This document shows positions 1-8,692 of a stretch of 64,000 nt of DNA, in pieces. A program made the translations under genes and the position numbers. Source of the DNA: Streptomyces yatensis (GTDB lineage: Bacteria > Actinomycetota > Actinomycetes > Streptomycetales > Streptomycetaceae). Position 1 is the stretch's first letter. Every line of letters starts with the position of its first letter. Where the stretch lies: the NCBI RefSeq assembly GCF_018069625.1, contig NZ_CP072941.1, forward strand, positions 434,001 through 498,000, given 5' to 3'. The notes beneath the pieces were generated by a model. That model saw only the letters and a program-made list of their open reading frames with translations, did no database searches and was not told the origin of the DNA.

Positions 1-42
1 CGGCACGTCACCGCGGGCCCCGAAGACCAAGGAGATACCTGT

Positions 43-312
43 ATGGCCGAAGCACGTCTCGGCCCCGGTGGAACCGGTGACGGCCGCGATGAGAGCCATC
101 CTCCTGTCGCGGCCGACCAGCACCTGGCCAACGGTGGAGACCACGACACCCCTTCCGCACCCGTCCGAAGCCGCCGGCATCCACGACGGCTTGAGGTCAA
201 CGTCGACGAACACGTCAGGTTCGCCCTCCTCGTCTCGCCCAAAGCGCTGCGGTGGGCCGGCGCCGTGTGCGTCACGCTGGGCAGCGCCGGCTGGTACTCG
301 CTGACGCACTGA
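43..312 (+). CDS. Small hypothetical protein with one C-terminal membrane segment
   Basis: An 89-residue protein I do not recognise. A strong ribosome binding site, AAGGAGA at 29-35, lies 7 nt before the ATG, which is the main reason to call it. The first 50 residues are polar and rich in Gly, Asp and Arg. Residues about 58-86 are hydrophobic and could form a single membrane helix ending at the C-terminus (motif SPKALRWAGAVCVTLGSAG). A long hairpin terminator starts 6 nt after the stop, which also fits a real transcribed gene. It converges on the metallophosphoesterase gene. No function can be given, and it could still be a chance frame. Confidence 0.5.
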   Translation: MAEARLGPGGTGDGRDESHPPVAADQHLANGGDHDTPSAPVRSRRHPRRLEVNVDEHVRFALLVSPKALRWAGAVCVTLGSAGWYSLTH

Positions 313-317
313 GCCCG

Positions 318-372
318 GGGCTCCGGGGGGCTCCAGGAAGGCCCGGGAGGGCCGCTGGAGCCCCCGGAGCCC
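318..372. terminator. Bidirectional hairpin terminator between convergent genes
   Basis: The left arm 318-336 and the right arm 355-372 pair over 18 bp with a single bulged G. The 18-nt loop can itself fold (GGCCC/GGGCC). It lies between the stops of the convergent genes at 312 and 377, so it probably ends transcripts from both sides. There is no T-tract, as is common in Streptomyces. Confidence 0.8.
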
Positions 373-376
373 TCGG

Positions 377-2263
377 TCAGGAGGTCATGAATTCGCGCAC
401 CGGGAGTGCCCGGTCCACGAGGCGGACGTCGCCGATCCAGCCACGCATGATCTGGTCGATCTTCCCGCCGTACTCATAGCCGCCCAGCAGCCAGGGCAGC
501 CCGAGGGTGGTGAGGCCGGTCGCCGGGGTTGAGGGATTGCGCGCCACCGGGCAGCCGTTCACATACAGCGTGGTGTGTCGTCCGTCGTTCACCACCGCCC
601 CATGCCACCACGTGTTCAGCGGCAGCTCATGGCTCCAGTTGGTGACCGCGCCGTCCTGGTTCAGCGGATAGACGGCCCACTGGAGCGCATGGCCGTCGGA
701 CAGCGAGAGGGTGACCACCGGCTCCTCCGTGTCACCGCCGGTCTTTCCGGCGTCGCCGCTGCGGCCCCGCCGGCCGAGCAGCGCGGCCCAGGCGTTGCGT
801 CCGCTGTCCCAGTCGGCGGGCAGTTTGAGGAACGCCTCGACGGTGTAACCGGAGCGGAAGGAGGCGCCGTTCAACGGGGCGCCGTCGGCCGTCCGCAGAT
901 AGGCGCCGCGCAGCGGGGACTTGTCGCCCTGGAAGACCAGGCTGCCGTGTCCCGGCTGGTCGGGGTGGTGGTCATCGGACCAGGTGAGGGCGTCGGCGGG
1001 GCTCCCGGGGACGGCGACCTTGGTGAGGTGGTTGCCACGCCCCGAGTGATCGGTGATCCGGACGGTGTCCTCGACGGGCGCGCCGTCCCGGCCGCCCTGG
1101 TCGAACCGCCAGTAGGCCACCGTACCGGGTATCACCAGCCGCGAGGCGGGCCGGGCCGGCCGCGGTGCGGCGGGGGCGAACCCGGCGAAGCGCCGCTCGA
1201 AGTCGATCGGGACGCTGAAGTAGTCCTGGGGACCGGTGCGTTCGATCTCGCCCCGCTCCAGCTCGTTGAGGTGGTCATCGGCGCGGTCCAGGATCCACGG
1301 GGAGAGCGTCCGGACGTCGATGGTGTGGCGGGCGAGGTCGAACTGGTAGAGGCGGATCATCCCGGCGCCGCCGTAGTAGCGGTCCTGGTAGTTGGTGATG
1401 TGCAGATGGACGTCGTGGCCCATGGTGTTCTTGCGGACGGTGCGGGCGGGCGGCCAGTAGTGGCCGTTGAGGGTCAGGAATATCTGGTCGTGGTCGGCTA
1501 TCAGTTCGTCCCACAGCCACTGTCCGTGGTCGGAGAAGCTCGCCTCCTCGCCCTCGTGGTCCGCGTAGACCAGCTCATGGGTGGTGAGGATGACCGGAGT
1601 CCTGGGGTGGTGGGCGATGACCTCCCGGGCCCAGGCGATGCCCTTCGCGGACGGGCGCCAGTCCAGGGCGAGCACCAGCCATTCCCGGCCCGCGGCGGAG
1701 AAGGTGTGGTACGTGTTGTAGCCGTCCGGGCTGGCGCCGCGGAACGAGGGCGAGGAGCGGAACCGCCGGGGGCCGAAGGCGTCCAGATAGGGCGTGCGGC
1801 CCCGCTGGTCGTCGGTGGACGAGTCGAGGTCGTGGTTTCCGGCCACCACGCTGTAGGCGGCGCCCCGCTCGTCCAGGAGGCGGAACGCCCCGCTGATCGG
1901 CCCGAATTCGGTGACCTTCCCATGCTCGGTGAGATCGCCGAGGTGGGACAGGAAGACGATGTTCTCCTCGCGTGCGTGGTTGAGGAGATAGCGGAAGGAC
2001 GCCTCCACCGGCGCCGGGTGGATGCTCTCGCCGTCGAAGAGGTACTGGGTGTCCGGCATGACGGCGAGGGTGAATCTGGGGCTTTCGGGGTCGGGGTGCC
2101 AGGCGGGCACGCCCGTGGCGCCGGATGCCGGTGCGGCAGCGGCGGGCGGCGCCAGCTCCAGCCCGGTCATGGCCACGCCCGCGCCGGCGAGTCCGGTGGT
2201 GCGCAGAAAGGTACGGCGGCGGGTTCCGGGCTGCGGCTCATGGGTCTGACGGGGGCTGCACAT
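377..2263 (-). CDS. Secreted metallophosphoesterase with C-terminal LamG-like domain
   Basis: A 628-residue exported protein. A twin-arginine signal (RRRTFLR, residues 15-21) precedes a hydrophobic stretch and an Ala-rich cleavage region. Residues about 64-340 form a calcineurin-like phosphoesterase domain with D-x-Q (DTQY, 71-74), GD (109-110), GNHD (142-145), a TTHE motif and NGHYWP, the usual bimetal ligands. From about residue 380 to the end there is a concanavalin-like LamG domain (GTVAYWRF and WRHTTLYVNG-like strands), which may bind a polymer. I chose the ATG at 2263, which has GGAG 9-10 nt upstream, over an upstream GTG at 2278. The substrate is unknown; it is likely an extracellular phosphodi- or monoester. 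Confidence 0.85.
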   Translation of the reverse strand: MCSPRQTHEPQPGTRRRTFLRTTGLAGAGVAMTGLELAPPAAAAPASGATGVPAWHPDPESPRFTLAVMPDTQYLFDGESIHPAPVEASFRYLLNHAREENIVFLSHLGDLTEHGKVTEFGPISGAFRLLDERGAAYSVVAGNHDLDSSTDDQRGRTPYLDAFGPRRFRSSPSFRGASPDGYNTYHTFSAAGREWLVLALDWRPSAKGIAWAREVIAHHPRTPVILTTHELVYADHEGEEASFSDHGQWLWDELIADHDQIFLTLNGHYWPPARTVRKNTMGHDVHLHITNYQDRYYGGAGMIRLYQFDLARHTIDVRTLSPWILDRADDHLNELERGEIERTGPQDYFSVPIDFERRFAGFAPAAPRPARPASRLVIPGTVAYWRFDQGGRDGAPVEDTVRITDHSGRGNHLTKVAVPGSPADALTWSDDHHPDQPGHGSLVFQGDKSPLRGAYLRTADGAPLNGASFRSGYTVEAFLKLPADWDSGRNAWAALLGRRGRSGDAGKTGGDTEEPVVTLSLSDGHALQWAVYPLNQDGAVTNWSHELPLNTWWHGAVVNDGRHTTLYVNGCPVARNPSTPATGLTTLGLPWLLGGYEYGGKIDQIMRGWIGDVRLVDRALPVREFMTS

Positions 2264-2426
2264 GCGCTTGCTCCACACGGTGGGACGGCGGGGATCGAGC
2301 GCACGTTATGAGGCCCATGAGAGCAAACGCAGGAAGATGTCCGGCAACGGACGGGGAAGAGCACATGAATGACCTCCCCTCCGTGTGCGGGGCCGGGCAG
2401 CGCCGGGCGACCGCCCGTCGCGGGCG

Positions 2427-3800
2427 TCAGTGGTGGAGGTCCTCGGCGGTGAGAGTGTCACGCGTCTCCGGCGCCCAGGCCAGGCTGACGACCGTGCCGA
2501 GCAACAGCACCAGCGCCATCCAGCCCATCGACCACCCCGCGCCGAAGTGGCTCAGGCTGACCGGCAGCACGAAGGTGCCGAGGGCGGAAGCCACCCTGCT
2601 GGTGCCGTTGAGGAAGCCGACCCCGGAGCCGCGCAGCGCGGTGGGGAAGAGCTCGGCCGGATAGACCTGGGTGATGGTGGAGGCACCGGCCATGACGAAG
2701 GTGTAGATCAGGAAGGGGACCATCAGCGCCCCGCTGGAGGCGCCGCTGAGTACGGCCATCGCCGCCAGACAGAGCGTGAGGATCGTGAAGGTGCCGATGG
2801 TGAACGGCCTGCGCCCCAGGCGCTGCACCGGCCACAGTCCGATCACCCCGCCGAGCAGCAGGGCCAGGTTGAGCACCAGGTTCTGGGGGTCGGCGCCGGA
2901 GATCCGCAAGGTGGCCAGGATCTGCGGCATGAAGGTGTAGATGGCGAAGTAGGGCAGCACCTGGGCGCTGTAGAAGATGACGCCGAACCAGGTCTTGGTC
3001 GCCTGACCGGGGGCGAAGAGCTCGCGGTACCGGGCGGCGGGCGGCTGCTTCGCGGCCGCGGCCTCCGCGTCGGCGGCGGTGGCCTCGGACTGCCCCAGGT
3101 AGGTGCGGCGGATCTTCGCGGCCTCGGCGGCCCGGCCGCGGGCGGCCAGCCAGCTCGGGGATTCGGGGATACCGATCCGCAGCAGCAGCACCAGCAGAGC
3201 GGGCACCGCTCCGCTGGCCAGCAGCCAGTACGCGGAGGTGCCGTTGATCGGGATGTAGGTGCCCAGGACGTTGGCGAGGACGTAGCCGACGGTCCACAGC
3301 ACGGTGAGGGAGCCCAGGAGAACGCCGCGCAGCCGGCTGGGGACGAACTCGGAGAGCAGGGTCGGGCCGACGGCGTAGTCGGCGCCCAGACCGAAGCCGA
3401 TCGCCAGCCGGAGCAGGAAGAGGACCAGCGGGCTGTGGGCCCAGAACTGGGCGGCGGAGGCGACGGCGATCAGGACGAAGTTGTACAGGTACAGCTTCTG
3501 GCGCCCGATGACGTCGGCCACCCGCCCCAGCAGGATGCTGCCGAAGAACAGGCCGATCAGGGCGGAGGCGCCGAGCAGGCCTTGCCAGACGCCGGACAGG
3601 TGCATATCGGTGCCGAGCGCGGGCAGCACCGCGCCGATGACCCCGAGGGCGTAGCCGTCGGAGAAGTTCGCCCCGAAGGTGGTGGCCGTCACCCGGATGT
3701 GGAAGCCGGTGAGCGGTTCCTTCGGGGCGGTGCCCGGCACAGGCGCCGCATCCCGGTCCCCCGCCGTCCGCGCGTCCGCCGCCTCCGTGTGCACTGCCAC
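2427..3800 (-). CDS. MFS transporter, sugar/acid porter type
   Basis: About 457 residues and 12 predicted membrane helices. Major facilitator signatures are visible: the loop 2-3 motif GRVADVIGRQK, PESPSWL after helix 6, and PETRDT near the C-terminus. These are typical of metabolite:H+ symporters of the sugar-porter/aromatic-acid type. The first 45 residues are a charged cytoplasmic tail. A GTG at 3800 sits 5 nt behind GGGAGG, so I prefer it to the GTG at 3821. It is divergent from the SRPBCC gene, and the shared 5' region carries two nested palindromes. The substrate cannot be read from sequence. It resembles the transporter at 10535-11899 in layout. Confidence 0.85.
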   Translation of the reverse strand: MAVHTEAADARTAGDRDAAPVPGTAPKEPLTGFHIRVTATTFGANFSDGYALGVIGAVLPALGTDMHLSGVWQGLLGASALIGLFFGSILLGRVADVIGRQKLYLYNFVLIAVASAAQFWAHSPLVLFLLRLAIGFGLGADYAVGPTLLSEFVPSRLRGVLLGSLTVLWTVGYVLANVLGTYIPINGTSAYWLLASGAVPALLVLLLRIGIPESPSWLAARGRAAEAAKIRRTYLGQSEATAADAEAAAAKQPPAARYRELFAPGQATKTWFGVIFYSAQVLPYFAIYTFMPQILATLRISGADPQNLVLNLALLLGGVIGLWPVQRLGRRPFTIGTFTILTLCLAAMAVLSGASSGALMVPFLIYTFVMAGASTITQVYPAELFPTALRGSGVGFLNGTSRVASALGTFVLPVSLSHFGAGWSMGWMALVLLLGTVVSLAWAPETRDTLTAEDLHH

Positions 3801-3839
3801 GCCTGCCTCCCGACCGTTCACATTCGGACGGCGCCAGCA

Positions 3840-3875
3840 TGCATGAATTCATGCAGTCAAACAATAGGTTGACTG
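3840..3875. promoter_or_regulatory. Two overlapping palindromes in a divergent intergenic region
   Basis: A perfect 16-bp palindrome, TGCATGAATTCATGCA, lies at 3840-3855. It overlaps a 7-bp inverted repeat, CAGTCAA (3854-3860) and TTGACTG (3869-3875), with an 8-nt centre. The stretch is AT-rich and lies between the divergent MFS and SRPBCC genes, as expected for an operator. No regulator gene is adjacent. Confidence 0.5.
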
Positions 3876-3964
3876 TAGATTCTCATTCACGGAGGAGGAA
3901 GATCCATCTGGCGACCCGCTGGTCGGGCGGTGACACTGAGGGCAGATCTGGAGACAGGTGGGCC

Positions 3965-4486
3965 ATGAACACCATCGAAGAGACGGTCGAGGTCGCGGTC
4001 CCGGTACGCACTGCCTACAACCAATGGACCCAGTTCAAGAGCTTTCCGCGGTTCATGTCCGCGGTGAAGCGGGTCGAGCAGATCAGACCCGCGATCACCC
4101 ACTGGGTCATCCGGTGCGGCCCGGTGCGCTGTGCGTTCCAGGCCGAGATCGTGCACCAGCGGCCGGACTCCTTGGTGGTGTGGCGTTGCCTCCAGCGCCG
4201 CCCCTCCCACTGGGGTGAGGCGTCGTTCCGCCCCACGGCACCGGACCGCGCCCAGGTCACCGTGCGCATACAGAGCGCTCCGGGCAAAGTCGCGTCCCTC
4301 CTCACCCACGCATCCTCCGGGCTCACCGCCCGTGTGGTCCAAAGGGAACTCGGGCACTTCAAGGAGTTCATCGAGGGTCTGGGCGAGGAGACCGGTGCCT
4401 GGCGGGGGTCCATCCACAACGGGCACGTACAGCCGACGGAGCCGGAACCGCCGAGAAGCCGGGTTGCTCGCTGGCCCGTGGGCTGA
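3965..4486 (+). CDS. SRPBCC-fold (polyketide cyclase/dehydrase-like) protein
   Basis: A 173-residue protein. It starts with the N-terminal strand typical of cyclase/dehydrase or START-like ligand-binding proteins (NTIEETVEVAVPVRTAYNQW, then FPRFMSAVKRVEQI). Residues about 1-145 cover the fold; the C-terminus is disordered and basic. The ATG at 3965 is preceded by GGAGA at 3950-3954. Such proteins bind hydrophobic ligands or act as stress-associated chaperone-like factors; nothing here fixes the ligand. It lies 29 nt upstream of the YdeP-type oxidoreductase on the same strand, so the two are probably co-transcribed. Confidence 0.75.
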   Translation: MNTIEETVEVAVPVRTAYNQWTQFKSFPRFMSAVKRVEQIRPAITHWVIRCGPVRCAFQAEIVHQRPDSLVVWRCLQRRPSHWGEASFRPTAPDRAQVTVRIQSAPGKVASLLTHASSGLTARVVQRELGHFKEFIEGLGEETGAWRGSIHNGHVQPTEPEPPRSRVARWPVG

Positions 4487-4515
4487 CCCTCGTCCAAGAG
4501 AGCGAGACACACCTG

Positions 4516-6807
4516 ATGAAGAAGGCGCCGAGACACGAGCCGGATGAACGGCTCTCCGCCACGCCGCCCAAGAAGTGGGCGGCGGGAGTGCCCGCGGTGA
4601 CCCATGCGCTGGAGTACTCCCTGGAGGAGACGACGGTCCGGCGCACCGCCACGACGCTGCTGACCATGAACCAGGTGGCGGGCATCGACTGTCCCGGCTG
4701 CGCCTGGGCCGACCCCGCCCCCGGCCACCGGCACCGCAACGAATACTGCGAGAACGGCGCCAAGCACATCAACGACGAGGCGACGGCGCGGCGCGTCACC
4801 GCCGACTTCTTCCGTACGCATGCGGTCTCCGAACTCGGCCGCCGTTCCGACCTGTGGCTGAACCAGCAGGGCCGGCTCACCGGACCGATGGTCAAGCGGC
4901 CGGACGCGGATCACTACGAGCCGATCAGCTGGCATGACGCCCTGAAGCTGATCGCCGCGGAGCTGACATCGCTGGATTCCCCCGACGAGGCGGTCTTCTA
5001 CACCTCGGGGCGCGCCAGCAACGAGGCCGCCTTCGTGCTGCAGCTCTTCGCCAGGGCCTACGGCACCAACAACCTGCCCGACTGCAGCAATATGTGCCAT
5101 GAGTCCAGCGGCTTCGCGCTGCACGAGACGTTGGGCACGGGCAAGGGCACGGTGAGCCTGGACGATCTGCACCAGGCCGACCTGATCTTCCTGGTGGGCC
5201 AGAATCCCGGCACCAACCATCCGCGACAGCTCTCCGCGCTGGAGCAGGCGAAGATCAACGGCGGCCACATCATCGCGGTGAACACGCTGCCGGAGGCCGG
5301 ACTGCTCCGGTTCAAGAACCCGCAGCGGGCCCGCGGGGTGATCGGGCCCGGCACCCGTATCGCCGATCGTTTCCTCCACATCCGCAGCGGCGGCGACCTC
5401 GCGCTGTTCCAGGGCCTGAACCGACTGCTGCTGGAGGCGGAGGACGCCCGGCCGGGCACCGTGCTCGACCACGATTTCATCCGCTCCAGCACCAGTGGGT
5501 TCGAGGAGTTCTCCCAGCACGTCCGCACCATCGCCTGGGACGACATCCTGACCGCGACCGGACTGACCCTCCGCGAGATCGAGGAGGTCCGGGACGCCGT
5601 CCTGGACAGCAAGCGCATCATCGTCTGCTGGGCCATGGGAGTGACACAGCACCGCCACGGTGTCCCCACCATCAGGGAGATCGTGAACTTCCTGATGCTG
5701 CGCGGAAACCTCGGCCGGGCCGGAGCCGGGGCCTGCCCGGTGCGCGGGCACAGCAATGTGCAGGGCGACCGCACGATGGGCATCTGGGAGCAGATGCCGG
5801 ACTCCTTCCTGGACGCGCTGCAGCGCGAGTTCGGCTTCGATCCGCCTCGCGCCCACGGACTGGACTCGGTGAACTCGATCAGGGCCATGCGCGAGGGCCG
5901 TATCAAGGTCTTCCTCTCGCTCGCGGGCAACTTCGTCCGGGCCGCTCCGGACAGTGCGGTCACCGAGGAAGCCATGCGGCGCTGCCGCCTCACCGTCCAC
6001 ATCTCCACCAAGCTCAACAGGTCCCATACGGTCTGCGGCCGGACCGCGCTCATCCTGCCGACCCTGGGCCGCACCGAACGGGACATCCAGTCCAGTGGCG
6101 AGCAGTTCGTCACCGTGGAGAACTCGATGAGCGAGGTGCACACGTCCTATGGGCGCCTGAAACCGGCCTCCAAGCTGCTGCTCAGCGAGGTGGCCATCCT
6201 GTGCCGGCTCGCCCGCCACACCCTCGGCGACAAGGCCGGCATCCCCTGGGAGAAGTTCGAGGCCGACTACGGGGCGATCCGCCACCGCATCGCCCACGTC
6301 GTTCCGGGGTTCCACGACTACAACCGGCGGGTGGCCCGTCCCAGTGGCATCAGGCTGCCCAATCCGGTCAACGAGGGGGTCTTCGCCACCCCCGCCGGCA
6401 AGGCCCTGTTCACCCGCAACGCCTGGGACATGCTGCGGGCCCCCGAAGGACATCTGCTGCTGCAGACCCTGCGCTCCCACGACCAGTGGAACACCATTCC
6501 CTACACGGACAACGACCGCTACCGGGGCATCCACGGACGACGCAGGGTGGTACTGGTCAATCCCGCCGATATGGCCGAACTCGGTCTGGTCCAGGGGCAG
6601 TCCGTCGACCTCGTGGGCGTGTGGACCGACGATGTGGAGCGCCGCGCGGAGGACTTCGAGGTGGTCCCGTATCCGACCACCCGCGGCTGCGCCGCCACCT
6701 ACTACCCCGAGACCAACGTCCTGGTGCCGCTCGACAGCGTGGCCGAGATCAGCAACCAACCGACGTCGAAGGGGATCGTGGCCCGCCTGGAGGCCCGTGA
6801 CGGGTAG
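4516..6807 (+). CDS. FdhF/YdeP-family molybdopterin oxidoreductase
   Basis: A 763-residue member of the molybdopterin (DMSO reductase) superfamily, YdeP branch, usually about 750-770 residues. Near the N-terminus it has CPGC followed by a later YCENGAKH motif. Around residue 190 it has CSNMCHESSG, the conserved segment of this family. The C-terminal 120 residues (VNPADMAELGL, VPLDSVAEISNQPTSKG) match the molydopterin-dinucleotide-binding domain. It has no signal peptide, so it is cytoplasmic. Escherichia coli YdeP is linked to acid resistance, but its reaction is not established, and no formate dehydrogenase subunits or fdhD lie nearby. It follows the SRPBCC gene and ends at a short hairpin. 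Confidence 0.88.
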   Translation: MKKAPRHEPDERLSATPPKKWAAGVPAVTHALEYSLEETTVRRTATTLLTMNQVAGIDCPGCAWADPAPGHRHRNEYCENGAKHINDEATARRVTADFFRTHAVSELGRRSDLWLNQQGRLTGPMVKRPDADHYEPISWHDALKLIAAELTSLDSPDEAVFYTSGRASNEAAFVLQLFARAYGTNNLPDCSNMCHESSGFALHETLGTGKGTVSLDDLHQADLIFLVGQNPGTNHPRQLSALEQAKINGGHIIAVNTLPEAGLLRFKNPQRARGVIGPGTRIADRFLHIRSGGDLALFQGLNRLLLEAEDARPGTVLDHDFIRSSTSGFEEFSQHVRTIAWDDILTATGLTLREIEEVRDAVLDSKRIIVCWAMGVTQHRHGVPTIREIVNFLMLRGNLGRAGAGACPVRGHSNVQGDRTMGIWEQMPDSFLDALQREFGFDPPRAHGLDSVNSIRAMREGRIKVFLSLAGNFVRAAPDSAVTEEAMRRCRLTVHISTKLNRSHTVCGRTALILPTLGRTERDIQSSGEQFVTVENSMSEVHTSYGRLKPASKLLLSEVAILCRLARHTLGDKAGIPWEKFEADYGAIRHRIAHVVPGFHDYNRRVARPSGIRLPNPVNEGVFATPAGKALFTRNAWDMLRAPEGHLLLQTLRSHDQWNTIPYTDNDRYRGIHGRRRVVLVNPADMAELGLVQGQSVDLVGVWTDDVERRAEDFEVVPYPTTRGCAATYYPETNVLVPLDSVAEISNQPTSKGIVARLEARDG

Positions 6808-6816
6808 CGCGTCCGG

Positions 6817-6841
6817 CCGCTCGTTCGCCCGGCGCGAGCGG
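6817..6841 (+). terminator. Hairpin after the YdeP-type gene
   Basis: CCGCTCG (6817-6823) pairs perfectly with CGAGCGG (6835-6841) across an 11-nt loop, 10 nt after the stop codon. The stem is short and there is no T-tract, so this is a moderate call. Confidence 0.45.
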
Positions 6842-7346
6842 TCATCGGAGGCCGGGTGGGAGGGCTTCAACTGCCGGTTCTACGATCGGACATGACCGAG
6901 GTACATGCGCAGGCCAGCGGTTGTGTGCTGGACTGCCCACATCGTGCCGCGAGGCAGCCGCCCGCGAGGCGGAGGACCACAAGGGTGTGACGAGTGAGCG
7001 AACGCCGGGACGGCGCCCAGTGAGCGGCTGTCGCGGGCGCCGCTGCCGCGCCACAGAGAGCCGAAGACCCGCTGACCGGGGGTTTCCTGGAACGGGCTGC
7101 TCGGATTCGGGAAACCCGGGCCCCATGACCGGCCCCCGGCCCGTACGCCACGCGTCCTAGGCGCGGCACTCCTTCCCCCGCGGGAGTGCGACCGACGACC
7201 GCTTGGTGCGTCCGCGACCCCTGGACACCGAGCGGGTCACCTGGCGATGTGCGCGGGACTGCCGCGGAGCCAGGTGAGCGCCCTTCCCCGTTCACCAACG
7301 GACGGTTTCATCATCCACGTAACTCGGCCTCGACCAGGCCGGCATT
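6842..7346. other. Intergenic stretch with no convincing gene
   Basis: About 500 bases between the YdeP-type gene and the agmatinase leader. Open frames exist on both strands but lack a ribosome binding site, a family motif or a believable protein composition. Two small hairpins are visible: GCACTCC/GGAGTGC at 7166-7189, and GGGTTTCC/GGAAACCC around 7080-7110. I see nothing else in it. Confidence 0.5.
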
Positions 7347-7397
7347 CCCCCACACGGATCATCCCCCCACACGGATCATCCCCCTACACGATCGTTC
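7347..7397 (+). repeat. Three short direct repeats in the agmatinase leader
   Basis: A 17-bp unit with core CCCCCACACGGATCAT occurs at 7347-7363 and 7364-7380. A degenerate third copy lies at 7381-7397. The array ends 28 nt before the agmatinase start codon and just before its ribosome binding site. It could be a regulator-binding array or a slippage product in the leader. Confidence 0.6.
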
Positions 7398-7425
7398 CCC
7401 CCACAGAAGAAGGACTCGGCACCGC

Positions 7426-8424
7426 ATGACCGCGAACCCTCTCGACATGGCAATGCCCGTTCCGCCCCATGAGACCGATGCCACCCTGCACTTCACGGGC
7501 CCGGCGACCTTCGGCCGTGTCCCCCGTCTGGACCAGGTCGGCACCACCGATATCGCCGTGGTCGGGGTGCCGTTCGACGCGGGTGTCTCCTACCGGCCGG
7601 GCGCGCGCTTCGGCTCCAACGCCGTCCGGGAGGCCTCGCGCCAGCTGCGCCCCTACAACCCGGCCCAGGACGTGTACCCGTTTCACTACGCCCAGGTGGC
7701 GGACGCCGGTGACATCACGGCCAATCCGCACAACATCGACGCGGCCGTCGAGAGCATCGAGGAGGGCACGGACGCTCTGCTGTCCACGGGCGCGCAGCTG
7801 ATGACGCTGGGCGGCGACCACACCATCGCGCTGCCGATCCTGCGCTCGGTGGCCCGCCGGCACGGCCCGGTGGCGCTGCTGCACTTCGACGCGCACCTGG
7901 ACACCTGGGACTCCTACTTCGGCGCCCAGTACACCCATGGAACGCCGTTCCGCCGCGCGGCCGAGGAGGGCCTCCTGGACACCTCCGCGCTCTCACACGT
8001 CGGCACCCGCGGCTCGCTGTACAGCAAGGAAGACCTGGACGAGGACACCAAGCTGGGCTTCGGGATCGTCACCTCGGCCGATGTGATGCGGCGCGGGGTG
8101 GACGAGGTGGTGCAGCAGCTCAAGGAGCGCATCGGCAAGCGGCCGCTCTACATATCCGTGGACATAGACGTCCTGGATCCCGCACACGCCCCCGGCACCG
8201 GCACCCCCGAGGCGGGCGGCCTCACCTCGCGTGAACTCCTGGAGATCGTGCGCGGGCTCAGCGACTGCTATCTGGTCTCCGCCGACCTGGTCGAGGTCGC
8301 CCCTGCGTACGACCACGCCGAGATCACCTCCGTGGCCGCCTCGCACACCGCCTACGAGCTGATCTCCGTCATGTCCCGGCAGATCGCCTTCTTCCGCTGG
8401 CTCGAGGAGAACGGGCAGTCGTAG
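7426..8424 (+). CDS. speB: Agmatinase/ureohydrolase family enzyme
   Basis: A 332-residue arginase/agmatinase-family amidinohydrolase, cytoplasmic. All manganese-ligand motifs are present: GGDHT, DAHLD (in HFDAHLDTW) and SVDIDVLDP. The N-terminal VGVPFDAG..[15 protein letters not shown] stretch is close to agmatinases and guanidinobutyrases. It should release urea from agmatine (giving putrescine) or from a related guanidino acid; sequence alone does not separate these. The ATG at 7426 follows AGAAGGA with good spacing. The frame stays open upstream to 7186, but that part reads as low-complexity leader. It is probably monocistronic, ended by the hairpin at 8455-8481. Confidence 0.85.
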   Translation: MTANPLDMAMPVPPHETDATLHFTGPATFGRVPRLDQVGTTDIAVVGVPFDAGVSYRPGARFGSNAVREASRQLRPYNPAQDVYPFHYAQVADAGDITANPHNIDAAVESIEEGTDALLSTGAQLMTLGGDHTIALPILRSVARRHGPVALLHFDAHLDTWDSYFGAQYTHGTPFRRAAEEGLLDTSALSHVGTRGSLYSKEDLDEDTKLGFGIVTSADVMRRGVDEVVQQLKERIGKRPLYISVDIDVLDPAHAPGTGTPEAGGLTSRELLEIVRGLSDCYLVSADLVEVAPAYDHAEITSVAASHTAYELISVMSRQIAFFRWLEENGQS

Positions 8425-8454
8425 ACCGTAACCACCCGTCCCCCGTTGCGCCGA

Positions 8455-8481
8455 TGCCACGTCAGCCGGGCTGACGTGGCA
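8455..8481 (+). terminator. Hairpin terminator after the agmatinase gene
   Basis: TGCCACGTCAG (8455-8465) and CTGACGTGGCA (8471-8481) form a perfect 11-bp stem with a 5-nt loop, 30 nt after the agmatinase stop. Confidence 0.7.
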
Positions 8482-8521
8482 CGGGTGGGCACCGCATGTC
8501 GCACTTTCTGCCCCGATCCAG

Positions 8522-8692
8522 AGATCATTTGTCTTCGAATCCTCGCTTTCACCCGGGGAACCCTCGGACGCCGAGCGGGCGATGGGGCGGGCCTTCGCCA
8601 CGGCTGTCACCGCGTTCATCGTCGGCGCCTCTCCGGGCGACTGGCCGCCGTACGCGCCCGGGGCCATCGCACGGATCCGGCACTTCGACTGA
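8522..8692 (+). pseudogene. 3' relic of a type-B carboxylesterase gene
   Basis: The frame ending at the TGA at 8690-8692 reads about 56 residues that look like the extreme C-terminus of carboxylesterase/lipase type-B enzymes. It has FVFE, then an SDAERAMGRAFATAVTAF helix, a GASPGDWPPYAPG segment and a final RIRHFD. This order (FVF, loop, helix, GDP-like turn, WPxY, FD) is characteristic of that family. No start codon, catalytic Ser/Glu/His region or ribosome binding site is present upstream, where the agmatinase terminator lies. It therefore appears to be what is left after a deletion or insertion. The homology is my own recognition and is not confirmed by a search. Confidence 0.55.

Noticed and set aside
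4015..6870. A 951-codon open frame on the minus strand opposite the YdeP-type gene
   Set aside because: Long antisense frames are expected in very GC-rich DNA. Its product is Gly/Arg/Val-rich without any family motif, and the plus-strand gene has clear molybdopterin signatures and a ribosome binding site.
6867..7298. A 143-codon minus-strand frame in the gap before the agmatinase gene
   Set aside because: No ribosome binding site, no recognisable domain and an Arg/Ser/Ala-rich sequence; treated as non-coding.
7347..7397. Tandem repeats as a possible CRISPR array
   Set aside because: The units are contiguous with no spacers, too short and degenerate, and no cas genes lie nearby.
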